Assembly (NCBI RefSeq): GCF_900100355.1
Contig: NZ_FNFH01000001.1
Coordinates: 386,963 to 450,962 of the forward strand
Direction of reading: 5' to 3'
DNA from: Microbulbifer yueqingensis
Lineage (GTDB): Bacteria > Pseudomonadota > Gammaproteobacteria > Pseudomonadales > Cellvibrionaceae
Length of the DNA stretch: 64,000 bases
In this document: one piece after another, positions 54,991 through 62,954 of the stretch
How the letters are laid out: the number at the start of each line of letters is the position of its first letter
How positions within the stretch are numbered: position 1 is the first letter of the stretch
The notes under the pieces: model-generated
What the model was told of the DNA's origin: nothing
Database searches by the model: none
What the model saw: only the letters and a program-made list of their open reading frames with translations
Made by a program: the position numbers and the translations under genes

Positions 54991-56982
54991 CGCGTGGGCC
55001 CGGGGGGCGCATTCTCGATGATCTCCCAGTCCCTGGGGCTGGAGGCCGGCGGCGCAATCGGCGCCCCGCTGTATATTTCGCAGGCGCTGGCCGTGGTGAT
55101 GTATATCTTCGGCTTCCGCGAGGGCTATCTGTGGGCCGTGGACGCATGGGGGCTGGTCGAGCTGCCGTCCCTAGCGATTGACCTGATTATTTTTGCCGTC
55201 ATATTTGGCATCACTTTTATCAGTACCAGCCTGGCCTTCAAGGTCCAGTACCTGATCTTGGCCATCATCATCGGGTCCCTCGTCTCGATCGGCATTTCCG
55301 TGTTCCACGAGCCGATGGATAACCCGATCCTGTGGTGGGGCGATTTCCCGGGCAGTCCGGAGGAAGGCTTTCCGGGCACCACCTTCTGGGTCGTGTTTGC
55401 GGTGTTCTTTCCCGCCTCGACCGGCATCATGGCCGGCGCCAACATGTCGGGTGACCTGAAGAATCCGCGCAAATCCATTCCGGTCGGCACCCTGGCGGCA
55501 GTGGCTTGTAGCCTGGTTGTCTACCTGGCGCTGGCCTACTGGCTGATGCGGGTGGCGACGGTGGATGAGCTGACCGGGAACTACACCATCATGATCGATC
55601 GCGCCTTCTGGGGCCCCGCGGTGCTCGGTGGCCTGCTGGCCGCAACCTTTTCCTCGGCCCTGGCCTCGTTTGTCGGCGCCCCCCGTATTCTTGAAGCGCT
55701 TGGCAGTCACAGCATCGTGCCCGCTTCCGGCTGGATTGCCCGGCGGACGAAGAAAGGCGAGCCGCGCAACGCCACATATATCACCGCGGCGATCGTTCTG
55801 GCCGCAATCATGCTGCGCGAACTGAACGCCATTGCGCCGATGGTCGCGATGATATTCCTGCTCACCTACGCCACGATCAACCTGGTCGTAGTCACTGAGG
55901 AAAGCCTGCGCCTGATCAGTTTTCGTCCCCTGATGCGGGTCCCCAAGTTCGTGCCCCTGATCGGCCTGGTCGGCTGCCTGTTCTCGATGTTCATCATCAA
56001 CCCGACCATCAGCCTGGTGGCCATTGCTGTTGTAGCGATAATCTACATTGGCCTGATGAAACGACGCCTCACCGCGCCCTCCGGCGATGTGCGCAGCGGC
56101 CTGTTTACTGCCGTGGCCGAGTGGGCCGCTAAAAAGGTGATGCAATCACAGGGCGGCGCCGAGCGCGCCTGGAAGCCGAACATCCTGATGCCGGTGGGTG
56201 ATCCCGATCGCTTACGGGGTGCCTACGAGTTCGTGGGTGAGCTGGCCTACCCGGTGGGATCCATCAAGTTGCTTGGCATAGCGCCAGCCAACCGCGCCGA
56301 AGAGCTCGAGAGCCACCTGGTCGATACCCAGCACGCATTCACCAGGGACAGGATATTCACCACGGCCACGGTGCTGGTCAGCGAGCATTTCCCCGATGGC
56401 TTGCGCATCGGCATGCAGGCACTGGCCGGCTCCTTCTTCCGCCCCAATCTCCTGTTTATGCAGCTCCCCAAGGGCAAGGAAACCCATGAATCGCTACAGG
56501 AATTGATCCGCGAGGCCGGGCGCCAGCGGATGGGGGTCTCGTTACTTGTGCGGCACGATACTGCCGGCCTCGGGCGGCGCAAGAAGATCAACCTGTGGAT
56601 TCCGGACCAGGGGCCCGACTGGACCCTGAAAATGGATTTCATGGAACTGGACCTCGCTATTCTCCTGGCCTACCGCATGCTGGATAGCTGGGAGGATGCC
56701 AGCCTGACCGTGATCGCGGCGGTCGAGAAGGAAAACGAAAAGGTGAAGGCGAGAAGGTTCCTTAACCGCCTGGTCGACCTGGCCCGGCTGCCGGCAGACA
56801 CGGCGGCCCATGTCGCCGACGGGGATTTCGGGCGCTTCGCCAGCAACGCACCCAGGGCGGACCTCAATGTTTTTCCCCTCCCCGAGGAGCTGGACGCCGA
56901 GTTTCTCTGGAGCCTTCGCGACGCCACGGGTTCGACATGCCTGTTCACCCAGGACAGCGGCGATGAGAGCGCGCTGGCATAG
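54649..56982 (+). CDS. SLC12-type (cation-chloride cotransporter-like) APC-superfamily transporter
   Basis: A 777-residue transporter. A 50-residue hydrophilic N-terminus leads into about twelve membrane segments (about 55-470) opening with GVFTPTLLTILGVIMFLREGW, the hallmark of the Na-K-Cl cotransporter family, and containing VGPGGAFSMISQSLGLEAGG and FAVFFPASTGIMAGANMSGDL. The C-terminal 280 residues are cytoplasmic, start NILMPVGDPDRLRGAYEF, and resemble the SLC12 regulatory domain. It probably moves cations with chloride or amino acids. The ATG at 54649 is chosen because the truncated copy shares it; the ribosome site is weak. Confidence 0.88.
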   Translation: MKKDTDHEETGDPGPGDQRVETLEVPGGSHTDAEAPKDVQQQVESHEAEQSKKFGTFAGVFTPTLLTILGVIMFLREGWVIGNAGLGGGILIILLSFGITAATALSMATFVTNIRVGPGGAFSMISQSLGLEAGGAIGAPLYISQALAVVMYIFGFREGYLWAVDAWGLVELPSLAIDLIIFAVIFGITFISTSLAFKVQYLILAIIIGSLVSIGISVFHEPMDNPILWWGDFPGSPEEGFPGTTFWVVFAVFFPASTGIMAGANMSGDLKNPRKSIPVGTLAAVACSLVVYLALAYWLMRVATVDELTGNYTIMIDRAFWGPAVLGGLLAATFSSALASFVGAPRILEALGSHSIVPASGWIARRTKKGEPRNATYITAAIVLAAIMLRELNAIAPMVAMIFLLTYATINLVVVTEESLRLISFRPLMRVPKFVPLIGLVGCLFSMFIINPTISLVAIAVVAIIYIGLMKRRLTAPSGDVRSGLFTAVAEWAAKKVMQSQGGAERAWKPNILMPVGDPDRLRGAYEFVGELAYPVGSIKLLGIAPANRAEELESHLVDTQHAFTRDRIFTTATVLVSEHFPDGLRIGMQALAGSFFRPNLLFMQLPKGKETHESLQELIREAGRQRMGVSLLVRHDTAGLGRRKKINLWIPDQGPDWTLKMDFMELDLAILLAYRMLDSWEDASLTVIAAVEKENEKVKARRFLNRLVDLARLPADTAAHVADGDFGRFASNAPRADLNVFPLPEELDAEFLWSLRDATGSTCLFTQDSGDESALA

Positions 56983-57116
56983 CGCGGCCGGCATACGCAA
57001 TGTGGCCATGAGTAATAAAGATATACTGCATCGAAACCCAGAATAAGCGCAGTGAAAACCCCTACAGACAGACACATCCAAAAAATACGCTCTATCTCTA
57101 CAAAAAAGGCGGACCA

Positions 57117-58514
57117 ATGATGAGCTTATCCAGATTCTCTCAAAATCTTTTTATTGCATTCGCCATCTTTCTGATGTCATTACCGGCCTTACCCCACAGT
57201 TTTGACGCCGCAGACAAGGTAGATGAGGATATCCGTCGATATGATGGCTACATAACTTCAGCACTTAGCGGTGCCAAATACTATTTTCCACAGGAAACCG
57301 AATACCTTGTTTTAGTCATAGACAATAGTGGGAGCATGCACCATTACAGCTGGAGCGCACTAAACGCTCTCGTACAAAAGGTACTGGAAACCTTTCCCAA
57401 ACTGAAAGGATTCCGGATTTTTAATCATATTGGAGAAGAAATCGATATTAACCCCGACGGCAAGTGGTTATCCAACACGTCTAATCAAAAGAGAAAAGCC
57501 CTGGACCGCCTGCGCTCTTGGCACTCAAGCAATAACAGCAGCATTTTATCGGGTCTTATCCATACACTTAACTCACTCAATGAGAATGAGGAGAATATTA
57601 GTGTTTTCCTAATGGGTGATGAGGAAACAACTGAAGATTGGGACAGCATAGCAACCAAAATAGACGCAATCAGCTCGATAATTAAGACCCAGACTGCCAC
57701 CGTGAAAATACATGCGATCGGTTTCCCAGTGCAGTTCTTTCGCCCGTCAACATTACAAGCCACAGGCGTCCGCTATGCCGCTGCGGCGCGCGAAGTTGCC
57801 GTCAGCAGTGGCGGCGTATTTATAGGCCTGAACAGCAGCACAGTTAACAACCCTACACCCCAAAAGGCCAATGTCAGCCATAAGCCAGGCCTCGCGCAGA
57901 GGATTGTTACTCTTCTTGATACATCTCAGTCAATGCAACCCGCGGGTTCAGTTCTGCGCCCACCCTATGGGACGGCGGTAAAAAAGGGCATGCTCATCGA
58001 TGAAAGGCTGGCACAGGCGCAGCAGGCTGTTCTTCAGGTAGTCGACTCTTTGCCAATGGGAAGCCGATTCCAACTATATACATTCGATCAAGAGAGCCAC
58101 CCCCTTCTACCCCAGTCAGCCAGAGAGTGGTTGAACCTCCCCAGCCCAGGTGCAAAGGTTCAGATAGCCAAAGCGCTGAGCAATATTACGGCTGCTGGCC
58201 CGAAAAACTTCGAAAGCGCAATTCTGGGCTTAAGTCGAATATCGCCACCTCCGGATAGAGTCATTCTGATTACGGATGGATTGCCAAACATGGGAGTGGA
58301 GTCAGGCTATCTCGGTGTTGCAACATCCAACAAGGCACGTTTCAGGTTGCTTAGAGCGGCTGAGGAAAGACTTCCGGAAGATATATCACTACAAATTATA
58401 CAAGTTTCGCTAGATGGAACGCCCTTCAGCGCCAGCGAGTTCTGGCGAATGACTACGTTCAGGGACGGAAGCTTCCTGTCCGTTCCGGACCATGTAGTTA
58501 AATCGAGGCCCTAA
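57117..58514 (+). CDS. Exported protein with two von Willebrand factor A domains
   Basis: A 465-residue protein with a signal peptide (about 1-26, ending ALPHS). Two vWA modules follow. The first (about 60-240) has the MIDAS motif VIDNSGSMH; the second (about 255-460) has the less canonical LLDTSQSMQ with the later ITDGLPNMG. Such domains bind proteins through a metal ion. It is AT-rich and stands alone. No enzyme or chaperone partner (for example a MoxR ATPase) is nearby. Confidence 0.8.
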   Translation: MMSLSRFSQNLFIAFAIFLMSLPALPHSFDAADKVDEDIRRYDGYITSALSGAKYYFPQETEYLVLVIDNSGSMHHYSWSALNALVQKVLETFPKLKGFRIFNHIGEEIDINPDGKWLSNTSNQKRKALDRLRSWHSSNNSSILSGLIHTLNSLNENEENISVFLMGDEETTEDWDSIATKIDAISSIIKTQTATVKIHAIGFPVQFFRPSTLQATGVRYAAAAREVAVSSGGVFIGLNSSTVNNPTPQKANVSHKPGLAQRIVTLLDTSQSMQPAGSVLRPPYGTAVKKGMLIDERLAQAQQAVLQVVDSLPMGSRFQLYTFDQESHPLLPQSAREWLNLPSPGAKVQIAKALSNITAAGPKNFESAILGLSRISPPPDRVILITDGLPNMGVESGYLGVATSNKARFRLLRAAEERLPEDISLQIIQVSLDGTPFSASEFWRMTTFRDGSFLSVPDHVVKSRP

Positions 58515-59025
58515 GTGCCATTTTTGAAATGTCACTTCCGAGCGTTAATTGGCAACCACTAGAGAACCAGTGCCGGCCCCGACAGCCGGGGGCTTTCGTA
58601 TCACGCCAAATGCCCTCCGGTTTTGCCAGGTTAACACCGTCAACCCGCACCACCGCTATTTTGGGGCGGGTAATCGCCAACTGATAGCAGAGGGCGGTAG
58701 TCACAACTTAGAATGTGCCCCGGCAACCTCCAAGGTCATTCACGCACGATGCCTACCCCGGACATGCAGCAGCCCGAATCGTCGCGTCTCAACTGGACCA
58801 ATCTATTGCTACCAGCGTAGAGTTGGAGCGGCCACTTTCTCTCGCGCCTATGGGATGGGCAGCACTAGACGGCGCAACCCGCTACAGCCATTGAACAACT
58901 CAACAGTCCAATATGAGCTCAGTGGACAGAAAGATAAGGCAACTAAAAAACTGTAATTGTCCCAAGCAATACTCTGTCGCTACTCGGAAATAGAAAATTT
59001 AGCTAAATAACGGGAATATATCGGT
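58515..59025. other. Non-coding stretch, origin unclear
   Basis: These 511 bases contain a frame at 58549-58956 with no domain or codon bias, which I do not call a gene. A short hairpin (CCGGCCCC/GGGGGC) lies near 58575. It may be remains of older insertions. Confidence 0.4.
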
Positions 59026-60921
59026 ATGTTATCGACTGTTATGCCAATCGGTCGCGGGGCCGGCATCGCCGCCTGCCTGCTTAGCCTCTCCCTGCTGGGC
59101 GGCTGTGAGGAAAAAGGGGCGCAGGGCCAGGGCGATGCAGCCCAGGGTGCCAGCGCCGATGCCGAAGAGGCACCGCTTTACCGGCAATGGCACACTGTCA
59201 CTCTCAACTTCGCCGGACCGGAGACCTCGGAGCAGGCTGAAGACAATCCCTTCCTGAACTATCGCCTGGATGTGCGCTTTACCCGGGATGAGGAAGAGTA
59301 CCGGGTTCGCGGCTATTACGCCGCCGATGGCCAGGCGGCGGCCACCGGTGCCGAGCAGGGCAATGTCTGGCAGGTGAAGTTCAATCCCCCCGCACCCGGA
59401 CGCTGGCATTACCATGCCGAACTTGTACGAGGCGACCAGATTGCCATTACCCCTGACGCGCAGGGGAAGCCGGTCCCGCTCGAAAAGCCCCGCGGTCAGT
59501 TCGAAGCAAAGGCGAGTGACGGGGACGGACAGGGTTTCCACTCACTGGGTCGACTCTCGGTCAAGGATAGCTATTTCTACTTCCCCGAAACAAAACAGTA
59601 TTGGCTAAAGGGTGGTGCTAACGGGCCGGAAAACTTCCTTGCCTATGCCGGGTTCGACGGCACCTACCGCATCGCCACCGAAAAGCGTGAGGGCGAGGCA
59701 AGCGTGGACACCCACCTGCATCAGTATGAGGCGCACCGGCAGGACTGGCGAGAGGGAGACCCCACCCTGCGTGGCGGCAAGGGCAAGGCATTGTTCGGGG
59801 CCATCAACTACCTTGCCGACAAGGGCATGAATGCGCTCTATTTCCTCACCCTGAATATCGACGGCGACGGCCGGGATGTGTGGCCCTATGCTGACCCCGA
59901 CGTCTTCACGCGTTTTGATGTGAGCAAGCTGGCGCAGTGGGAGCAACTTTTCGAGTATATGCAGGGTCGCGGCATTCTCCTGCACATGGTGACGCAGGAG
60001 ACCGAAAACGAGCGGCTGCTCGACGATGGCGATGTGGGGCCGATGCGCAAGCTCTACTACCTGGAACTGATCGCGCGCTTCAGCCATCACCCCGCGCTGG
60101 TCTGGAACCTGGGGGAGGAGAACGGCTACGCAGAGTGGGCGCCCCCGGCCCAGGACGATGCGCAACGCAGGGCGATGGTGGAGTTCTTCGAGCGGCACGA
60201 TCCCTACCAGCACCCGGTGCTATTGCACACCCATGCAGAGATCAATACCCGCCAGCCGGTGCTGGAGTTACTGTTGGGCGTGCCAGGGCTGGACGGCCTG
60301 TCCCTTCAGGCGGACAAACGCGAGCACGCCGCCGACGTAGTGACCAAATGGAAACGCCGCTCACGCGAGGCAGGTCATGAGTGGCTGGTTACCATGGATG
60401 AAATCGGTATGTGGCATACCGGAGCCGATATTGATGAGAATGATCCGGGCCATATCAGCCTTCGCGGTGACGTACTCTGGGGCACCCTGCTGTCCGGCGC
60501 GGCGGGTGTGGAATGGTATTTTGGAGCCAAGGTGCCCCACAACGACCTGAATTCAGAAGACTGGCGCCAGCGCGACCAACTCTGGTCGCTCACGAAGCAC
60601 GCCCTCGATTTCTTCCAGGCGCACCTGCCCTGGTGGGAAATGCAGCCCTGCCATGACCAGGTTTCCCAGGAAGGTGCATACTGTCTCGGCAAGGAAGGCG
60701 AGGTCTACGCGCTGTACTTCCCTCACGACACCCGCGCCTTTGCAGTTGACCTGGGTGGGATCGACGCCAACCTGGACGTGTTCTGGTACAACCCGGAAAA
60801 AGGGGGTGAGCTCCTTACCGGCACAGCTCCGGCAGTTCAGGCGGAGGGGAAGATAACCCTGGGCCAGCCACCGAGCCGGCCCGGCGCGGACTGGGTGGTT
60901 CTGCTGCGTGAAACGAACTGA
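59026..60921 (+). CDS. DUF5060-containing lipoprotein with glycoside-hydrolase-like domain
   Basis: A 631-residue lipoprotein (lipobox LLGGC, Cys near 27). Residues about 48-150 match DUF5060 (YRQWHTVTLNFAGPE, FNPPAPGRWHYHAEL). A TIM-barrel-like region follows (about 180-530), with conserved-looking NLGEENGY, DGLSLQADKREH and DEIGMWHTG that carry candidate catalytic acids. The end has the small beta-domain often annotated as putative collagen-binding (YALYFPHDTRAFAVDL). It probably acts on a polysaccharide at the cell surface. GC content is close to core. Confidence 0.82.
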   Translation: MLSTVMPIGRGAGIAACLLSLSLLGGCEEKGAQGQGDAAQGASADAEEAPLYRQWHTVTLNFAGPETSEQAEDNPFLNYRLDVRFTRDEEEYRVRGYYAADGQAAATGAEQGNVWQVKFNPPAPGRWHYHAELVRGDQIAITPDAQGKPVPLEKPRGQFEAKASDGDGQGFHSLGRLSVKDSYFYFPETKQYWLKGGANGPENFLAYAGFDGTYRIATEKREGEASVDTHLHQYEAHRQDWREGDPTLRGGKGKALFGAINYLADKGMNALYFLTLNIDGDGRDVWPYADPDVFTRFDVSKLAQWEQLFEYMQGRGILLHMVTQETENERLLDDGDVGPMRKLYYLELIARFSHHPALVWNLGEENGYAEWAPPAQDDAQRRAMVEFFERHDPYQHPVLLHTHAEINTRQPVLELLLGVPGLDGLSLQADKREHAADVVTKWKRRSREAGHEWLVTMDEIGMWHTGADIDENDPGHISLRGDVLWGTLLSGAAGVEWYFGAKVPHNDLNSEDWRQRDQLWSLTKHALDFFQAHLPWWEMQPCHDQVSQEGAYCLGKEGEVYALYFPHDTRAFAVDLGGIDANLDVFWYNPEKGGELLTGTAPAVQAEGKITLGQPPSRPGADWVVLLRETN

Positions 60922-60930
60922 GGCCGCAAC

Positions 60931-60988
60931 AAATAGGGTCAGACCAATATGCAGGCACGCCAAAACCTGATCTGGCCCCATTTATTTA
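60931..60988. repeat. Island hairpin element copy D
   Basis: A compact palindrome: AAATAGGGTCAGACCA on the left and TGATCTGGCCCCATTTATTT on the right pair over about 18 bases. It separates the DUF5060 gene from the serine hydrolase gene. Confidence 0.7.
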
Positions 60989-61035
60989 CTGCAAGAGACG
61001 AAAATTACAAGTTACTAAACAGCGATAATAAAAAG

Positions 61036-62103
61036 ATGCAAAAATACACCTTAATTCTTATATTCTTCTCTCTGGCATGGCCTGGCACTATCTCAGCAGC
61101 TCGAGAACAGGACACTTCAGATACCGCCTTGGCGGCGTCGATAGACAGCTATTTAATGCCCTTAGCAGAGGAAGGGAAGTTCAGCGGGGCGGTCCTTCTG
61201 GCACAAGACGGCCAAGTCGAGCTGGCAAGGGGCTATGGGTATGCGAACCACGAACATCGCATACAGAATACACCCGACACCAAGTTTCGCATTGGCTCTT
61301 TGACCAAGCAATTCACAGCGGTACTACTGCTGGCCCTGGATGAGCAGGGGGAACTCAGTACCGATGACTACATTTCAAAGCACTTGCCCGACGCTCCTGA
61401 GCACTGGGAAGGAATCAAAATAGCTCATCTGCTGAGCCACACATCCGGCATCCCGAACTTCACTGGTTTTGCCGACAACCTGCGCTACGAGCGCTTGCCC
61501 ACCACCGTCGAGCAAACCGTGGCACGCTTTGCAGATAAAGAGCTAAATTTCGAACCAGGATCCAGGTTTGAATACAGCAACTCTGGATATGTGCTACTTG
61601 GTTATATTGCCGAGCTAGTAGCAAATAAGAGTTATGAAGATCTGGTAAGCGAAATAATTCTCAAAAAGGCAGGTATGGAGGACACCGGATATGACCACCC
61701 GAGTACGATCCTCAGCAAGCGAGCAGCAGGATATTCGAAAACAGGAGACACATTAGTCAATGCGATCCATTTCGAAATGGACACACCGCATGCTGCCGGC
61801 GCGCTGTACTCCACTGTTTATGACCTGTTCAAATGGGACCAGGCGCTCAGGTCCGGGGATATCATTTCCAAGGCCTCGATAGAGAAAATGGAGACGCCAT
61901 ACTTCGGTAGTTATGGGTTTGGGGTAGATACGGATGAAGGACAGGTATTCCACAGTGGAACCATCAGTGGATTCAAGGCATTTATGCGAAGGTATCCACA
62001 ATCTGGTACCTCCGTCATTGTGCTGAGCAATTACCAGTTTTCCGACCCAGGAGAAATCAGCCTTGATCTTGCCAAGATACTGTTGACTGCCGAGGAGAGT
62101 TGA
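61036..62103 (+). CDS. Beta-lactamase-fold serine hydrolase, exported
   Basis: A 355-residue class C beta-lactamase/PBP-like protein with a signal peptide (MQKYTLILIFFSLAWPGTISA). The SxxK is in RIGSLTKQFTAV, the YxN is YSNSGY, and the third motif is HSG in VFHSGTISGF. It is only distantly like the hydrolase at 30364. The ATG at 61036 is chosen since the longer frame to 60949 reads through the hairpin element. It is flanked by copies D and E of that element. Substrate unknown. Confidence 0.87.
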   Translation: MQKYTLILIFFSLAWPGTISAAREQDTSDTALAASIDSYLMPLAEEGKFSGAVLLAQDGQVELARGYGYANHEHRIQNTPDTKFRIGSLTKQFTAVLLLALDEQGELSTDDYISKHLPDAPEHWEGIKIAHLLSHTSGIPNFTGFADNLRYERLPTTVEQTVARFADKELNFEPGSRFEYSNSGYVLLGYIAELVANKSYEDLVSEIILKKAGMEDTGYDHPSTILSKRAAGYSKTGDTLVNAIHFEMDTPHAAGALYSTVYDLFKWDQALRSGDIISKASIEKMETPYFGSYGFGVDTDEGQVFHSGTISGFKAFMRRYPQSGTSVIVLSNYQFSDPGEISLDLAKILLTAEES

Positions 62104-62115
62104 GCGTACAAGCGG

Positions 62116-62139
62116 AAATAAATGGGGCCAGAATATGCA
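62116..62139. repeat. Island hairpin element copy E (partial)
   Basis: AAATAAATGGGGCCAGAATA repeats the left arm seen at 49593 and 60981 (inverted). The right arm is poor (perhaps GATCCGGCTCCAT at 62150). It marks the last gene of the island. Confidence 0.5.
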
Positions 62140-62175
62140 ACAAGACTTCGATCCGGCTCCATCGATTCCTGCGCG

Positions 62176-62859
62176 TCAGGCAGTCGTTTTCCTTGCCAGG
62201 AAGATGGTATGTCGCGCGCCCTTGCCGGGTCGCTCGCGCACGGTCTTGACCTCGACGTCAAAGCCAGTCTTTCTCAGCCGGTGCACGTACAGGCTGTCGG
62301 GCCCCGCCGACCACACTGCCAGCATGCCGCCCGGCGCCAGGCTCTCATAGATACAGCTGGTACCCTCCAGGGAGTACAGCCAGTTGTTGTCGCTGTGGGT
62401 CAGCCCCTCGGGGCCGTTATCCACATCCAGCAGCACGGCATCGTAGTCACCCTCGGGCCCGTCCAGAAGTTCACGTACATCGCCGATATGCACTAAGCAG
62501 CGGCCATCGTCCAGGGGCCGGCCGGCGCAGGCGCCCAGTGGGCCGCGATTCCACTCCACCACCTCGGGGATCAGGTCGGCGACAATGACCTCCGCACCGG
62601 GCGGCAGCACCTCCAGGGCGGCGGCCAGGGTGTAGCCCATGCCCATGCCGCCCACCACCACGCGGGCGTTCCTGTGCTGCTTCAGGTGGGCGCAGCCCAG
62701 CAGCGACAGTTCCCGCTCACTGTTGAAACGGCGGCTGTTCATCAGTTCGCCGCGGGGACCGGACAGGGAGATGGAGAACTCCTGGTCGCGCTGGCGCAGC
62801 GTGAGTATGCCGCCGTTATTGGGGATCCGGGCAGTACCGAGTTCGATCCAGGGTTTCAT
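62176..62859 (-). CDS. Spermidine synthase-like protein (SAM-binding fold)
   Basis: A 227-residue protein of the spermidine synthase/SpeE-like group lacking the N-terminal beta-domain. The SAM/dcSAM site is VVVGGMGMGYTLAAALE, then EVIVADLIPEVVEWN, and DAVLLDVDNGPEG. The start at 62859 (MKPWIELGTARIPNNGG) is the family start. Stand-alone members are usually annotated spermidine synthase without proof of activity. It returns to core-like GC content. Confidence 0.8.
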   Translation of the reverse strand: MKPWIELGTARIPNNGGILTLRQRDQEFSISLSGPRGELMNSRRFNSERELSLLGCAHLKQHRNARVVVGGMGMGYTLAAALEVLPPGAEVIVADLIPEVVEWNRGPLGACAGRPLDDGRCLVHIGDVRELLDGPEGDYDAVLLDVDNGPEGLTHSDNNWLYSLEGTSCIYESLAPGGMLAVWSAGPDSLYVHRLRKTGFDVEVKTVRERPGKGARHTIFLARKTTA

Positions 62860-62954
62860 GGGGTGTGCTCGCTGTAGGAGGGTGGGGATACGGCGGGCAA
62901 TGTAGCATAAAGCCTCGCCCCTATGGTTAGCGGGCACATGGTTATGATGCCGCC

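Noticed and set aside
58549-58956. 135-codon frame between the vWA and DUF5060 genes
   Set aside because: No domain, no ribosome site of note, composition like non-coding sequence.
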